DNA of 64,000 nucleotides from Ruegeria marisrubri (GCF_001507595.1 NZ_LQBQ01000036.1:62001-126000), one strand, 5' to 3'; counted from the stretch's first letter, positions 18,435-31,081 are shown. A program made the numbers and translations. Notes: generated by a model not told the origin, from the letters alone.

Positions 18435-19792
18435 GCCGACACCTCCAGCACGTTGGCCACCTCGCCCTGATCCTCGGCGAAATACCTCTCGAGCATCGCC
18501 CTGGCCGTCTCCAGCCGGTATTCGGCCGAGGCGCGCATGTCGGTCAGCGGCGTGAAATCCCTGTCAAACGCCGGCAGCGCGGCCTGAACGGTCTCGTGCG
18601 TCCACGCCTTGCCGACCAAGGCCGCCTCGACCGCCGCGGCGCGTTTCGGAATGCCCGCCATGCCGCCGAAGGCAATGCGCGCCTGCGCCACGACGCCATC
18701 CGCAACGGTGATGTTGAAACAGCCGCACACGGCCGAGATATCCTGATCGAACCGCTTGCTCAGCTTGTAGCATTTCAGCCGGTCCGCCTGACGCGGAAAA
18801 CTCACCGCCTCGACGAACTCGCCGGGCGCGCGGTCCTGCTTGCCGTAATCGACAAAGAACGCCTCCAGCGGCATCGAGCGCCGCGCGTCCCCCTTGCGCA
18901 GATGCAGCCTGGCCCCCAGCGCGATCAGCGCGGGCGGGTTGTCCCCGATGGGCGAGCCGTTGGCGACGTTGCCGCCCACCGTGGCCGCGTGGCGCACCTG
19001 CACGCTGGCATAGCGCCGGATCATCTCGGCATAGGAGGGGTGCAGATCGGCCATCGCCGCGCCCATGCGGTTCATGTCCACCATGGCGCCGATGCGCACC
19101 TCGTCTTCGGTGATCGAGATCTCTTTCAGATCGTCGCAACCGCCCAGAAAGATCACCGGGTCAAGGTCGCGCAACTGCTTGGTCACCCACAGCCCCACAT
19201 CCGTGGCCCCCGCCACCAGAGTCGCCTCGGGATGGGCGGCATAGACCTCGGCCAGTTCGTCGGACGAGCGCGGCATCATCGGCGAGGCGGGCTCGACCGC
19301 CACCGGCTTGTCCCTGACCCAGACCGGCACCGGCTGGCTTTCGACCGCCTGCGCCGCGCGGACGATCGGGGCATAGCCGGTGCAGCGGCACAGGTTGCCC
19401 GCCAGTTGCGTGTCGTGATCGGTCGCGCCATTCGCATGGCTGGCCACCATCGACATCACGAAACCCGGCGTGCAGAACCCGCATTGCGAGCCGTGATGTT
19501 CGACCACCGCCTGCTGCGCGGGGTGCATCTGGCCATCGGGGCCGCTTGCGCCCTCGACGGTGCGCACCGCCTTGCCGTGCAGCTGCGGCATAAACAGGAT
19601 GCAGGCATTCAGCGCCTTGGCGCCGCCCTCATCCGTCACCATCACGGTGCAGGCCCCGCAATCGCCCTCGTTGCAGCCTTCCTTGGTGCCGGTCAGGCCG
19701 CGATCCTCGCGCAGCCAGTCCAGCAGCGTTTCGGTCGGCGAAACGTCCGCCAGTTCCACAGTCTCTCCGTTCAGAAGAAACTTGATCTTCAT
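18431..19792 (-). CDS. xdhA: Xanthine dehydrogenase small subunit XdhA (2Fe-2S and FAD)
   Basis: Electron-transfer subunit of 453 residues. Cluster II ligands are Cys40, Cys45, Cys48 and Cys64 ([10 protein letters not shown]). Cluster I ligands are Cys104, Cys107, Cys135 and Cys137 (QCGFC and CRCTGY). The FAD domain follows (about 170-340; [10 protein letters not shown] and [12 protein letters not shown]), then the CO-dehydrogenase flavoprotein C domain. It passes electrons from XdhB to NAD. It is the first gene of the xdhA-xdhB-xdhC-importer unit and overlaps xdhB by four bases. Its upstream region is shared with dnaE on the opposite strand. Confidence 0.93.
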   Translation of the reverse strand: MKIKFLLNGETVELADVSPTETLLDWLREDRGLTGTKEGCNEGDCGACTVMVTDEGGAKALNACILFMPQLHGKAVRTVEGASGPDGQMHPAQQAVVEHHGSQCGFCTPGFVMSMVASHANGATDHDTQLAGNLCRCTGYAPIVRAAQAVESQPVPVWVRDKPVAVEPASPMMPRSSDELAEVYAAHPEATLVAGATDVGLWVTKQLRDLDPVIFLGGCDDLKEISITEDEVRIGAMVDMNRMGAAMADLHPSYAEMIRRYASVQVRHAATVGGNVANGSPIGDNPPALIALGARLHLRKGDARRSMPLEAFFVDYGKQDRAPGEFVEAVSFPRQADRLKCYKLSKRFDQDISAVCGCFNITVADGVVAQARIAFGGMAGIPKRAAAVEAALVGKAWTHETVQAALPAFDRDFTPLTDMRASAEYRLETARAMLERYFAEDQGEVANVLEVSA

Positions 19793-20131
19793 GGTTTAAA
19801 CCCGTCGCGTTACCCTGTTGGCCCGGATGGCCCTCCTTCGATGCGACGTAGAAGGAAGAGCGGGCTTTTCTTTGCAAATCAGGTTAGGAACAGCAGGCGT
19901 GTGCTGGCAAGAAAAACCGCCCACCGGATACAGCTTTGGGGGCGTCCAGGAACTGTCGGGTGTGGTTTGCCGATAACTATCATTTTGTTTTCTATCGGTT
20001 TCCTTGAACATTATTGCGCTGACTGCCAAAGCACCTTCTGAAAAATCCGAATAATATCAGCCTATTTTTTCGTCCATCCGCCGATATCCTTCCGCCTTTT
20101 GCCCGCGCGCCGAGTGGGATAGCCTGCGCCC
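19793..20131 (+). other. Intergenic region between divergent xdhA and dnaE
   Basis: This 339-base gap holds the promoters of xdhA (minus) and dnaE (plus). Its middle (about 19960-20075) is distinctly AT-rich compared with flanking DNA. No recognised riboswitch, tRNA or convincing ORF was seen. A 77-codon minus frame (19796-20029) has no recognisable features and covers the likely xdhA leader, so it is not called. Confidence 0.5.
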
Positions 20132-23632
<3,501 letters not shown>

Positions 23633-23792
23633 TGGGAAGCGTCAGCTTCGCGCCGGGATGACGGCCTGCGGACATCTCTGGCTGTCCGAAAAATCTTGCA
23701 GTGCGTGACTGTTGGGCAATACGCTCTCGCCACGGTAGACGCGACCAATATTCAGTCGTTTGTCTTCCGATGTATTTGAGAAGGTATTTTTG

Positions 23793-25631
23793 ATGTCACG
23801 TTTACTGAATCTTGTCTGGCTGGCGGGTTTCGCCATTTCAACCAGCGCCGCGAGCGCCCAGGAGGCCGCCGACACGATCTATTCCGGCGGGCCGATCCTC
23901 ACGATCAACGATGCGCAGCCGAATGCCGAGGCCGTGGCGGTCGAGGACGGACGTATCCTCGCCGTCGGCGCGCTTGCGGATATCATGGCGCACCGGGGTG
24001 ACGCGACGGAACTGTTCGATCTTGACGGCCGGGCGATGCTGCCGGGCTTTGTCGACAGTCACGGGCACGTGGTCTTCGGTGGCCTGCAAGCCTTGTCGGC
24101 GAACCTTCTTGCGCCGCCGGACGGCGCGGTCACGGACATTGCCAGCCTGCAACAGGCGCTGCGCGACTGGATCGATGCAAACAGCGAAGCGGTCGAGAAG
24201 GCCGGCGTGATCATCGGTTTCGGCTACGACAACGCCCAGCTAGCCGAAAAGCGCCACCCGACCCGCGAAGACCTTGACGCGGTCTCGCAGGAGCTTCCCA
24301 TCGTGATCGTCCACCAGTCCGGCCATCTCGGTGTGGCGAACTCGAAGACGCTCGAGGTCGTCGGCTACGATGCATCGACGCAAGACCCGGCCGGCGGCAA
24401 GATCCGGCGGGGCGCCGATGGCGCGCCGAACGGGGTTCTCGAGGAATACGCGTTTTTCGGGACGCTCGTCCCCGTCCTGAAGCAACTCGGCCCGGACGCA
24501 TTCGCGGAATTTGCGGTTGCCGGTTCCGAACTCTGGGCGCGTTTCGGCTACACCACGGGGCAGGACGGCCGGTCCACGGGGTTTGCCGTCGAGGCGCTGA
24601 AGGCCATGGCGGCCGAGGGCAGGATACCGATCGACGTCGTGGCCTTCCCCGATGTCCTCGAAGCCAGGGATTACATCCGCGACAATGTTTCGAAAGAGTA
24701 TGAAAACGGCATTCGCGTGGGCGGTTGCAAGCTGACGATCGACGGCTCGCCGCAAGGCTTCACCGCGCTCCGCGACCGTCCCTACTATGACCCGGTCGGC
24801 GACTATCCCGCGGGCTACAAGGGGTACTCGGCGGTGACCATCGAGCAGGTGCAGGATGCCGTGAACTGGTGTTACGAGAATGGCATCCAGATCATCACCC
24901 ACTCCAATGGCGAAGGCGCGTCGGACATGCTGATTGCCGCGCTTCAGGCTGCGCAGGACAAGTATGGCGATCCGGGCAACCGCCCAGCACTGATCCACGG
25001 CCAGTTCCTGCGCGAGGACCAGGTCGACGCCTACAAGCGGATGGGTGTGTTCATGTCCCTTTTCCCGATGCACACCTTCTATTGGGGCGACTGGCACCGT
25101 GAACACACCGTGGGCCCGGTCAATGCCGAGAACATTTCGCCCACCGGCTGGGTGCTCGAACGGGGCATGATGTTCGGCTCGCATCACGACGCGCCGGTCG
25201 CCTTGCCTGACAGCATGCGCATACTGGATGCCACCGTGACCCGGCGCACGCGGTCGGGCGACATCCTTGGCCCCCATCACCGGGTCGACGTCGCGACTGC
25301 GCTCAAGGCGCTGACGATCTGGCCCGCCTGGCAGCATTTCGAGGAGAACGACAAGGGGTCGATCGAGGCAGGCAAGCTTGCCGATTTCGTGCTCCTCTCC
25401 GACGATCCCACCGCCATCGACCCCGAGACGCTGGACACGGTCAGGGTCATGGCGACGATCAAGGAAGACACGGTGATCTACGAGGCGAGCGACGAGGTGA
25501 AGAAGGGCGAAATCCGCACCTCTCCGTTCATGAGCGACCCGGTGTCGGCGCACAACTTTCTTCACGCGATGTATCAGGCAACCGGCGTAGAGAGGCCTTG
25601 GCTTCAGCAACTCAATCTTCGGTTTGAATGA
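23793..25631 (+). CDS. Exported YtcJ-like metal-dependent amidohydrolase
   Basis: Amidohydrolase family 3 protein of 612 residues with a Sec signal peptide (about 1-22, ending SAQEA). The family mark VDSHGHVVFGG gives the first metal His pair; later metal ligands are probably the His in ITHSNGEG, the LIHGQF His and the Asp of the HHDAPV region. Family members hydrolyse amides, formamides or hydantoin-type bonds; this substrate is unknown. Start 23793 has an AGAAGG site and opens the signal peptide; the upstream ATG 23760 would spoil it. It sits between the dnaE end and a degenerate duplicate of that end, which suggests later insertion. Confidence 0.82.
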   Translation: MSRLLNLVWLAGFAISTSAASAQEAADTIYSGGPILTINDAQPNAEAVAVEDGRILAVGALADIMAHRGDATELFDLDGRAMLPGFVDSHGHVVFGGLQALSANLLAPPDGAVTDIASLQQALRDWIDANSEAVEKAGVIIGFGYDNAQLAEKRHPTREDLDAVSQELPIVIVHQSGHLGVANSKTLEVVGYDASTQDPAGGKIRRGADGAPNGVLEEYAFFGTLVPVLKQLGPDAFAEFAVAGSELWARFGYTTGQDGRSTGFAVEALKAMAAEGRIPIDVVAFPDVLEARDYIRDNVSKEYENGIRVGGCKLTIDGSPQGFTALRDRPYYDPVGDYPAGYKGYSAVTIEQVQDAVNWCYENGIQIITHSNGEGASDMLIAALQAAQDKYGDPGNRPALIHGQFLREDQVDAYKRMGVFMSLFPMHTFYWGDWHREHTVGPVNAENISPTGWVLERGMMFGSHHDAPVALPDSMRILDATVTRRTRSGDILGPHHRVDVATALKALTIWPAWQHFEENDKGSIEAGKLADFVLLSDDPTAIDPETLDTVRVMATIKEDTVIYEASDEVKKGEIRTSPFMSDPVSAHNFLHAMYQATGVERPWLQQLNLRFE

Positions 25632-25645
25632 ATTCGGGAATCGAG

Positions 25646-25690
25646 CTGGACGGGGTGTTGTCGGTCGAGAAGCCGTAGGGAGAAGCGGGG
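25646..25690 (+). repeat. Degenerate duplicate of the dnaE 3' end
   Basis: Bases 25646-25678 match the last 33 bases of dnaE (23600-23632) at 28 of 33 positions and would encode LDGVLSVEKP-stop against LDGVLSVEEM-stop in dnaE. The similarity continues briefly past the stop (GAGAAGCG against GGGAAGCG). There is no upstream polymerase sequence, so this is a remnant. It lies just after the amidohydrolase gene. Confidence 0.75.
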
Positions 25691-25914
25691 GCTTTGCTTT
25701 CAGCCGCCGGGATGGCGGCTATGAGCCCAATTTACGGGATGCTGCAAGTTGGACGAATGTCGGCTTTCGCAAGAGTGCCATGAGTTTTGCAATGCTTCAA
25801 TTGATGTTCTGAATTGCGGGCGTGGAAAAGAAAGGCGGCCCTGGTAATGCGGCTGCGAACCCACACGAGCCGCCAAAATATATACATCAACGAAACCACC
25901 GCTCGCAGCAGCGG

Positions 25915-26187
25915 TCAGATCTGCGCCTGAAGCCGGGCCACCATGTCCCGCGGCTGCGCGTCCAGCAGCGCCAGCAGTTTGAAGGCTGGTCCGCCAGGCT
26001 GGCGCATGCCCTTTTCCCACATCCGGTAACCAGATTCGCTCATTCCGATGAGCTCGGCCATCTCAGACACGCTCAGCCCGGCCTTTTCCCGCACTTCGAC
26101 TGGCGTGCAGCGGTTGTTCGGGCTCGAATTGTCTATGGTTTCTTCTGTCGGATCGGCAGGTTCCTTGCTGAAATCCGATCTTATCAT
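25915..26187 (-). CDS. Small XRE-family helix-turn-helix regulator
   Basis: Protein of 90 residues. An N-terminal acidic tail is followed by a HTH domain (about 30-85: TPVEVREKAGLSVSEMAELI then MSESGYRMWEKGMRQPGG), with a KLLALLDAQP tail like those of NadS/HigA-type regulators. The start at 26187 has an AAGGAG site. It follows another XRE gene on the same strand by 83 bases. No toxin-like partner gene adjoins it, so antitoxin function is not supported. Its distance to the EctA-like gene suggests a shared unit. Confidence 0.75.
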   Translation of the reverse strand: MIRSDFSKEPADPTEETIDNSSPNNRCTPVEVREKAGLSVSEMAELIGMSESGYRMWEKGMRQPGGPAFKLLALLDAQPRDMVARLQAQI

Positions 26188-26270
26188 GGTCTGCTCCTTG
26201 TCGTTGTGTGTTCTTCTTGATTTTTGGAGCGGGATTTGGACCCCGCCCACCTTCATCCTGCGCGCACGCG

Positions 26271-26669
26271 TCAGATCATGGCGCGCAGCCGCTTTTCAAG
26301 CGTGCCCAGCCTACGCGTCGATTGGGACATGTCCGCCTTGAGCTTGCGGATCTCCCCCAGAATGTCGCGCAGAGCTTCGGGCTGCTCCGAAACTTCACCA
26401 GGTTCAAGCACGCCTTCGCCCTCGCCGCTCAGAAGCCATATCAGGGACACACCCAGCATACCGGACATCATCGCCACCTTGTTGGCCCTCGGTTCGGTGC
26501 GATCTTCTTCCCAGCCCTGCACGGTCTTGAGCTTGACGCCCATCCGTCGGGCAAGATCCTTTTGCGAATAACCCAGCGCTTCACGGGCGGCGACGATCCG
26601 GTCGCCCAATGTGGCTGCGTCTTCGGCATAATATGAATTTTCGTTCGAAACGGTCATGGTCACGTCCAT
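26271..26669 (-). CDS. XRE-family helix-turn-helix regulator with C-terminal coiled coil
   Basis: Protein of 132 residues. The HTH domain (about 21-75: LGDRIVAAREALGYSQKDLA, then VKLKTVQGWEEDRTEPRANK) resembles phage CI/Cro-type regulators. Residues 100-130 have a heptad-like charged pattern (EIRKLKADMSQSTRRLGTLE), probably a dimerising coiled coil. Start 26669 or the Met four codons later (26657) are both possible. It lies 36 bases after the EctA-like acetyltransferase gene on the same strand, so co-transcription is likely. Target unknown. Confidence 0.75.
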   Translation of the reverse strand: MDVTMTVSNENSYYAEDAATLGDRIVAAREALGYSQKDLARRMGVKLKTVQGWEEDRTEPRANKVAMMSGMLGVSLIWLLSGEGEGVLEPGEVSEQPEALRDILGEIRKLKADMSQSTRRLGTLEKRLRAMI

Positions 26670-26705
26670 TCTGTTCTCTTTCTTTGGAATTGTTTTCTGA
26701 TGGTT

Positions 26706-27236
26706 TCAGACAGCCTGCCTGGCCTCGCTATGCAGATGGATCGTCACCAGATTGTCGTTTTCATGCCGACGGTGCGGTTTCAGGGCCTGGGTCACAAAGG
26801 GCTGGATATCCATTCTGGTCCGCTGCCAATGCGCAAAGCGGCGGAACAGCGTCCAAGCATGTTCGTCGCTTGACGGGATGGCTGTCTGGACACGGGTCAC
26901 ATCGGCACAGGCGTCCCGACGCATCAATTGCCCCAACATCAGCGAGGCCAAACCCTTGCCCTCTTCGCCTTCGGCGACAGTTACCTGCCAGATGAACAGA
27001 GTCTGAGGATCGTAGGGCAGAACGTAGGCGAGGACTGCCCCCACCACTTCACCGTTCAGTTCGGCGATGATCGACGTTTCTCCAAAATCACCGACTTCGG
27101 CAAGCGCCCCAAGTAGTTCGCCCACCACTTCCTGTTCTGCTCTTTGTGCCAGAGCGGCAATGGTTTTACCGTCCTCCGCCGTGGGCGCGCGCATGGCAGG
27201 TATCGGTTGTTCGAACAATTCAAGGGAATGTTTCAT
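26706..27236 (-). CDS. EctA-like GNAT acetyltransferase (diaminobutyrate acetyltransferase homologue)
   Basis: Acetyl-CoA-dependent N-acetyltransferase of 176 residues. It resembles EctA, the ectoine-pathway L-2,4-diaminobutyrate acetyltransferase, along most of its length: RAPTAEDGKTI, AELNGEVVGAVLAYVLP, DPQTLFIWQVTV, the acetyl-CoA loop GEEGKGLASLML, TRVQTAIPSSDEHAWTLFRR and NLVTIH near the end. The region that in EctA reads CPPLD-x-NS-x-Y, which forms the acceptor pocket, is replaced by REQ/AEQEVVGELLG-type sequence, so the acceptor may differ. No ectB or ectC is nearby. It is divergent from a MarR gene. Start 27236 has a GGAG site. Confidence 0.68.
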   Translation of the reverse strand: MKHSLELFEQPIPAMRAPTAEDGKTIAALAQRAEQEVVGELLGALAEVGDFGETSIIAELNGEVVGAVLAYVLPYDPQTLFIWQVTVAEGEEGKGLASLMLGQLMRRDACADVTRVQTAIPSSDEHAWTLFRRFAHWQRTRMDIQPFVTQALKPHRRHENDNLVTIHLHSEARQAV

Positions 27237-27443
27237 ACTCTGCTCCATAAAAAACTTTGTTGAACTAAGTATCATGGGGGAGATAAAACTTCAAAGCCCT
27301 AAGCAAATTTACACCGAAACGTCACGATCCTACTTTTTTGAGTGAATTATTAGTTCGCATTGCAAACCGTATATCATGATGCAACTGCTTGAGTTATCGA
27401 TGTATTTCGGACACACTCAGATATTCTTCTACGGAGTGCACCT
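27237..27443. promoter_or_regulatory. Divergent control region of the EctA-like and MarR genes
   Basis: A 207-base AT-rich spacer separates the two divergent genes and must hold both promoters. It contains the perfect palindrome ATCATGAT (about 27374-27381) inside CCGTATATCATGATGCAA, and the flanking ATTGCAAA and GATGCAA form a loose inverted pair. MarR proteins often bind such palindromes in their own divergent promoters; binding here is inferred. Confidence 0.4.
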
Positions 27444-27917
27444 ATGGACCGTATCGACAGCAGCTTGGTTGCCTTGCGACGCATCCTGCGCGCCACCGAA
27501 ATGGCGGGGCGGGAATTGGCGCAATCGGCCGGGCTGACCTCCGTTCAGCTGCGCGTGTTGCAGGTGGTTGGGGAGACCGGGCAGACAACGGCCAAGGCGA
27601 TTTCGACGCGTATGCATGTCAGCCAGGCCACGGTGACCTCTCTTGTGGACAAGCTGGTGTCAGGCGGCATGGTTGTGCGCGAGAAATCCCAGATCGATCG
27701 CCGGCAGACAAATATCGTGATCACGGACCAGGGGCGCCAGACCCTCGAGGACGCTCCAGACCCACTGCAACAGCGGTATGTGCGACGTTTCAAGGACATG
27801 GAAGACTGGGAACAGGCCATGCTTGTTGCGGCCCTTGAACGCGTAGCCACAATGCTTGACGCCGAAGATCTTCAGGCTGGTGCGGTGCTGACCACAGGTG
27901 AGCTGAGCAAGCCCTAA
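27444..27917 (+). CDS. MarR-family transcriptional regulator, EctR-like
   Basis: Winged-helix regulator of 157 residues. The MarR domain has LTSVQLRVLQVVGETG, the recognition helix region HVSQATVTSLVDKLV and the wing REKSQIDRRQTNIVIT. The C-terminal stretch DPLQQRYVRRFKDMEDWEQA followed by RVATMLDAEDL is like that of MarR proteins linked to ectoine genes (EctR). It is divergent from the EctA-like gene, the arrangement expected for local repression. ATG 27444 has a CGGAG site. A hairpin or terminator is not evident after it. Confidence 0.78.
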   Translation: MDRIDSSLVALRRILRATEMAGRELAQSAGLTSVQLRVLQVVGETGQTTAKAISTRMHVSQATVTSLVDKLVSGGMVVREKSQIDRRQTNIVITDQGRQTLEDAPDPLQQRYVRRFKDMEDWEQAMLVAALERVATMLDAEDLQAGAVLTTGELSKP

Positions 27918-28326
27918 CGCATCAGAAAAGGGCCGACAAAAACAGGCACCCTCTCTCAAAGCGATCGCAAGCTTTGCACAGTGAGGATTTCACGGCCTCG
28001 ACCGTCGGTGTTACAAGAATAACCTTGTTTCTATGGAGGAAGAGCATTTGCACGCGATGGGTCCGCCAGGAGCCAGTGAAATGCTGTTTTCAATGACATC
28101 GCCTTGGTGTTTTAGACTGGGATTTGAAGCCTACTAAGCAGTCACCGGCATAATCAAGCGGAACGGCGGCTCTGTCCGCATTGCTGACAATTGACCCCCA
28201 TCCGGCGCCGCTCCACCAAGGTGGGTCCTTTCCGACGGCGCCGGTTCGGCCCTGAAAAATTTCGTACAAAACGGACAGACCCACCCTCCGGACCTGTACA
28301 AAACGGAAGAAACGGCCCCTCGGCCC
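27918..28326 (+). other. Gene-free region after the MarR gene
   Basis: About 410 bases without a supportable gene. The first two thirds are lower in GC than the surroundings; the last part carries the two GTACAAAACGGA boxes (28264 and 28296). A short plus-strand stretch with GGAGGAAGAGC at about 28033 looks like a ribosome site, but no convincing ORF follows. Confidence 0.45.
28264..28307 (+). repeat. Tandem GTACAAAACGGA box pair, site 1
   Basis: Two exact copies of GTACAAAACGGA begin at 28264 and 28296, 32 bases apart, followed by a GGCCCCTCGG stretch. The same two-box layout with the same 32-base period is at 58029. The location is intergenic, 20 bases before the slyX 3' end. Function unknown. 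Confidence 0.75.
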
Positions 28327-28521
28327 TCAATAATGCGGCGGGCGTTCGTCGCCGAAGACCACGCCGCCCGTGCCTTCCTGCTGGCGCTCGGCCTCGCGCT
28401 GCATCAGCATCTGGACCCGGCGGGTCAGGTGGTCGATCTCGTCCTGCTGCGCCGCCACGACGGCGCTCAGTTCATCGACGGTTCGGGTCAGGTGGGCGAT
28501 CTGTTCCTCGAGGTGCTGCAT
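28327..28521 (-). CDS. slyX: SlyX family protein
   Basis: Small protein of 64 residues, mostly one coiled coil (EEQIAHLTRTVDELSAVVAA then QQDEIDHLTRRVQMLMQREA) that ends in the hallmark PPHY. The function of SlyX is not established; it is a conserved short coiled-coil protein of proteobacteria. The Met at 28521 is chosen because the longer frame adds an unrelated N-terminal tail and because GGGAG precedes this Met by 7 bases. It is divergent from the crotonase gene. Confidence 0.85.
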   Translation of the reverse strand: MQHLEEQIAHLTRTVDELSAVVAAQQDEIDHLTRRVQMLMQREAERQQEGTGGVVFGDERPPHY

Positions 28522-28622
28522 CGGCAGGCTCCCATTTGCGCTGTCACGCCGTTCATACAGGCGCAACGTCACGCTTGCCAGCCTTGCCTGTTGGCCCGAG
28601 GCTGCGGGCAGGGGAGAGAGAC

Positions 28623-29426
28623 ATGACCGTATCCACAGACATTCGCGACGGCATCACCACCGTCACCATCGACCGGCCCGAGGCGCGCAACGCGGTGGAT
28701 CCGGCCACCGCAAAGGCGCTGTACCAGGCGTTTCTGGATTTCGAGGCGGATGAGGACCAGCGCGTCGCCATCCTTACCGGGGCGGGCGGGTATTTCTGCG
28801 CAGGTTTCGATTTGAAATCAGCAGGTTCCGGCGCCGCGGATGACTGGATTGCCGGGCTGGACATTCCCGCCGACTGGTCCGATCCGATGGCCGAACCGCG
28901 ACCGGGACCGATGGGGCCGTCGCGCCTGATGCTGTCCAAGCCGGTGATCGCCGCCATCGAAGGCCCCACCGTTGCCGGCGGCATGGAGCTTGCCGCCTGG
29001 TGCGACCTGCGGGTGATGGCGCAGGGGGCGGTGACCGGCGTGTTCTGCCGCCGCTGGGGTGTGCCGCTGATCGACGGCGGCACGGTGCGGCTGCCGCGCC
29101 TCCTCGGGCAGGGCCGCGCCAACGACCTGATCCTCACCGGCCGCCCGGTCGAGGCAGAGGAGGCGCTGGCGATCGGCTTCGCCAACCGGGTCTGCCCGCG
29201 CGGCGAGGCGCTCGAGGTGGCGACCGAACTGGCCCGGGACCTGATCCGGTTCCCGCAGGCCTGCATGCTGGCCGATCACCTGTCGGCGCGGATGGAGCCC
29301 GCCGAGCTTGCCGCCGCCTTGCGCCGAGAATGGCGCTCGGCCGAAGCCTTTGCCGCCGAAGGCCGCGCGGGGGCGGCGCGCTTTGCCGGCGGCAGGGGGC
29401 GGTCTGGCGATTTCGACGATATCTGA
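28623..29426 (+). CDS. Crotonase/enoyl-CoA hydratase family protein
   Basis: Protein of 267 residues with the crotonase fold. The CoA-thioester oxyanion region is GAGGYFCAGFDLKSAG, and the second signature is AAIEGPTVAGGMELAAWCDLR. The usual catalytic Glu positions of hydratases fall in the VFCRRWGVPLIDGG region, where Asp is present instead, so the reaction (hydration, isomerisation or other acyl-CoA chemistry) is uncertain. Start 28623 has a GGGAGAG site; the track ORF extends far upstream without coding features. A dispersed 3' element follows the stop by four bases. Confidence 0.85.
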   Translation: MTVSTDIRDGITTVTIDRPEARNAVDPATAKALYQAFLDFEADEDQRVAILTGAGGYFCAGFDLKSAGSGAADDWIAGLDIPADWSDPMAEPRPGPMGPSRLMLSKPVIAAIEGPTVAGGMELAAWCDLRVMAQGAVTGVFCRRWGVPLIDGGTVRLPRLLGQGRANDLILTGRPVEAEEALAIGFANRVCPRGEALEVATELARDLIRFPQACMLADHLSARMEPAELAAALRREWRSAEAFAAEGRAGAARFAGGRGRSGDFDDI

Positions 29427-29430
29427 GGAA

Positions 29431-29483
29431 AGCGCATCAGAGATGCGCTGCCTCCGGCGGGAGTATTTGACGAAAAGATGAAG
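29431..29483 (+). repeat. Dispersed 3' hairpin element, copy D
   Basis: A perfect 8-bp hairpin (AGCGCATC-AGA-GATGCGCT, 29431-29449) starts four bases after the crotonase stop. It is followed by CCTCCGGCGG, GAGTATTT, a 4-base spacer and AAAAGATGAAG. The hairpin arms differ from those of other copies while the downstream core is conserved. Confidence 0.78.
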
Positions 29484-29584
29484 TTTTGCGCAGGCGGGCC
29501 GGCTGCGTCAGCGCATTGCCTTGCTCATGCCGGGGCCTTGGGCTAGACCGCGCTGCGAATGCAATTCCCCTGAGGACGCCCCGA

Positions 29585-31081
29585 ATGGCAAAGCCCAAGA
29601 AACAGCCCCGCCCCAAGGCCGTCACGCCGAAAGGGTTTCGTGACTATTTCGCCTCGGAAGTCACGCAGCGCACCGAGATGCTGCGGACCATTGCCGGTGT
29701 CTATCATCGCTACGGCTTTGACGCGCTGGAAAGCAGTGCGGTGGAGACCGTCGAGGCGCTGGGCAAATACCTGCCGGACGTGGATCGCCCCAATGCGGGC
29801 GTGTTCGCCTGGCAGGAGGCCGATGAAGAGGGCAAGGGCGACTGGATGGCGCTGCGCTATGACCTGACGGCGCCGCTGGCCCGTGTCTATGCGCAGCACC
29901 GCAACGAGTTGCCGACGCCGTATCGCCGCTACGCGATGGGCCCGGTCTGGCGCAACGAGAAGCCGGGGCCGGGGCGGTATCGCCAGTTCTACCAGTGCGA
30001 TGCCGACACCGTGGGCTCTGCCTCGATGGCGGCGGATGCCGAGATCTGCGCGATGCTGTCGGACACGCTGGAAACCGTGGGGATCCCGCGCGGTGACTAT
30101 CTGGTGCGGGTCAACAACCGCAAGGTTCTGAACGGCGTGCTGGAAACGATGGGGCTGGCCGAGGGGCTGGAGGCCCGTGACGCCGTGCTGCGGACCATCG
30201 ACAAGTTCGACAAGGTGGGCGAGCAGGGCGTGCGCGAGTTGCTGACGACCGGGCGGCTGGATGCCTCGGGCGCGTTCATCGACGGTGTGGGGCTGAGCGC
30301 GGATCAGGCAGAGCCGGTGATCGCCTTTCTGACCTCCAAGTCCGATGACGCCGCCGCCACGCTGGCCAACCTGCGGGCCGCCGTGGGCGACAGCAGGATC
30401 GGTGCCGAGGGCATTGCCGAGCTGGAGCAGATCGGCGCGCTGCTCGAGGCTGGCGGATATGGGGCCGACCGGATCGAGATCGACCCGTCGGTCGTGCGCG
30501 GCCTGGGCTATTACACCGGGCCGGTCTACGAGGCCGAGCTGACCTTCGAGATCTTCGACGAAAAGGGCCGCAAGCGCCAGTTCGGCTCGGTCTCGGGCGG
30601 CGGGCGCTATGACGATCTGGTCAAGCGGTTCACCGGGCAGGAAGTGCCGGCGACGGGCGTTTCGATCGGTGTCGACCGTCTGCTGGAGGCGTTGCGTGAA
30701 AAGGGCCGGATCAAGGCCGAGGAACATGGGCCGGTGGTGGTGACCGTCATGGATCGCGACCGCATGGCCGACTACCAGGCGATGGTGGCCGAGCTGCGCA
30801 ATGCGGGCATCCGGGCCGAGGTCTATCTGGGCAACCCCAAGAACTTCGGCAACCAGCTGAAATACGCGGACAAGCGCAACTCGCCCATCGCGGTCATCGA
30901 GGGCGGCGACGAAAAGGCCAGGGGCATCGTGCAGATCAAGGACCTGATCCTTGGCGCCAAGATCGCCCAGAGCGCGACTCTGGAAGAGTGGAAGGAACGT
31001 CCGAGCCAGTTCGAAGTGGCGCGGGGCGACCTGGTGGCCAAGGTGCGCGAGATTCTCGCGTCTCAGGACGAGCAGGGCTGA
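29585..31081 (+). CDS. hisS: Histidyl-tRNA synthetase
   Basis: Class II aminoacyl-tRNA synthetase of 498 residues that charges tRNA-His. Motif 1 is near the N-terminus (TPKGFRDYF), motif 2 is [25 protein letters not shown] sequence, and the histidine-specific [11 protein letters not shown] and GGGRYDDLV motifs are present; the C-terminal anticodon-binding domain starts near residue 385. Start 29585 fits family N-termini; the frame start at 29486 lies in the repeat region. Its stop overlaps the hisZ start (TGATG), giving a hisS-hisZ-hisG unit as in many alphaproteobacteria. Confidence 0.94.
   Translation: MAKPKKQPRPKAVTPKGFRDYFASEVTQRTEMLRTIAGVYHRYGFDALESSAVETVEALGKYLPDVDRPNAGVFAWQEADEEGKGDWMALRYDLTAPLARVYAQHRNELPTPYRRYAMGPVWRNEKPGPGRYRQFYQCDADTVGSASMAADAEICAMLSDTLETVGIPRGDYLVRVNNRKVLNGVLETMGLAEGLEARDAVLRTIDKFDKVGEQGVRELLTTGRLDASGAFIDGVGLSADQAEPVIAFLTSKSDDAAATLANLRAAVGDSRIGAEGIAELEQIGALLEAGGYGADRIEIDPSVVRGLGYYTGPVYEAELTFEIFDEKGRKRQFGSVSGGGRYDDLVKRFTGQEVPATGVSIGVDRLLEALREKGRIKAEEHGPVVVTVMDRDRMADYQAMVAELRNAGIRAEVYLGNPKNFGNQLKYADKRNSPIAVIEGGDEKARGIVQIKDLILGAKIAQSATLEEWKERPSQFEVARGDLVAKVREILASQDEQG

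Noticed and set aside
15945..18470. An 841-codon plus-strand frame opposite xdhB
   Set aside because: His/Arg/Gly-rich shadow without motifs; XdhB is strongly supported on the other strand.
19793..20131. Possible purine riboswitch ahead of xdhA
   Set aside because: No recognisable three-helix junction core was seen; the AT-rich region has no supporting structure.
25915..26669. The two XRE genes as a toxin-antitoxin pair
   Set aside because: Both have DNA-binding HTH domains and neither neighbour looks like a toxin.
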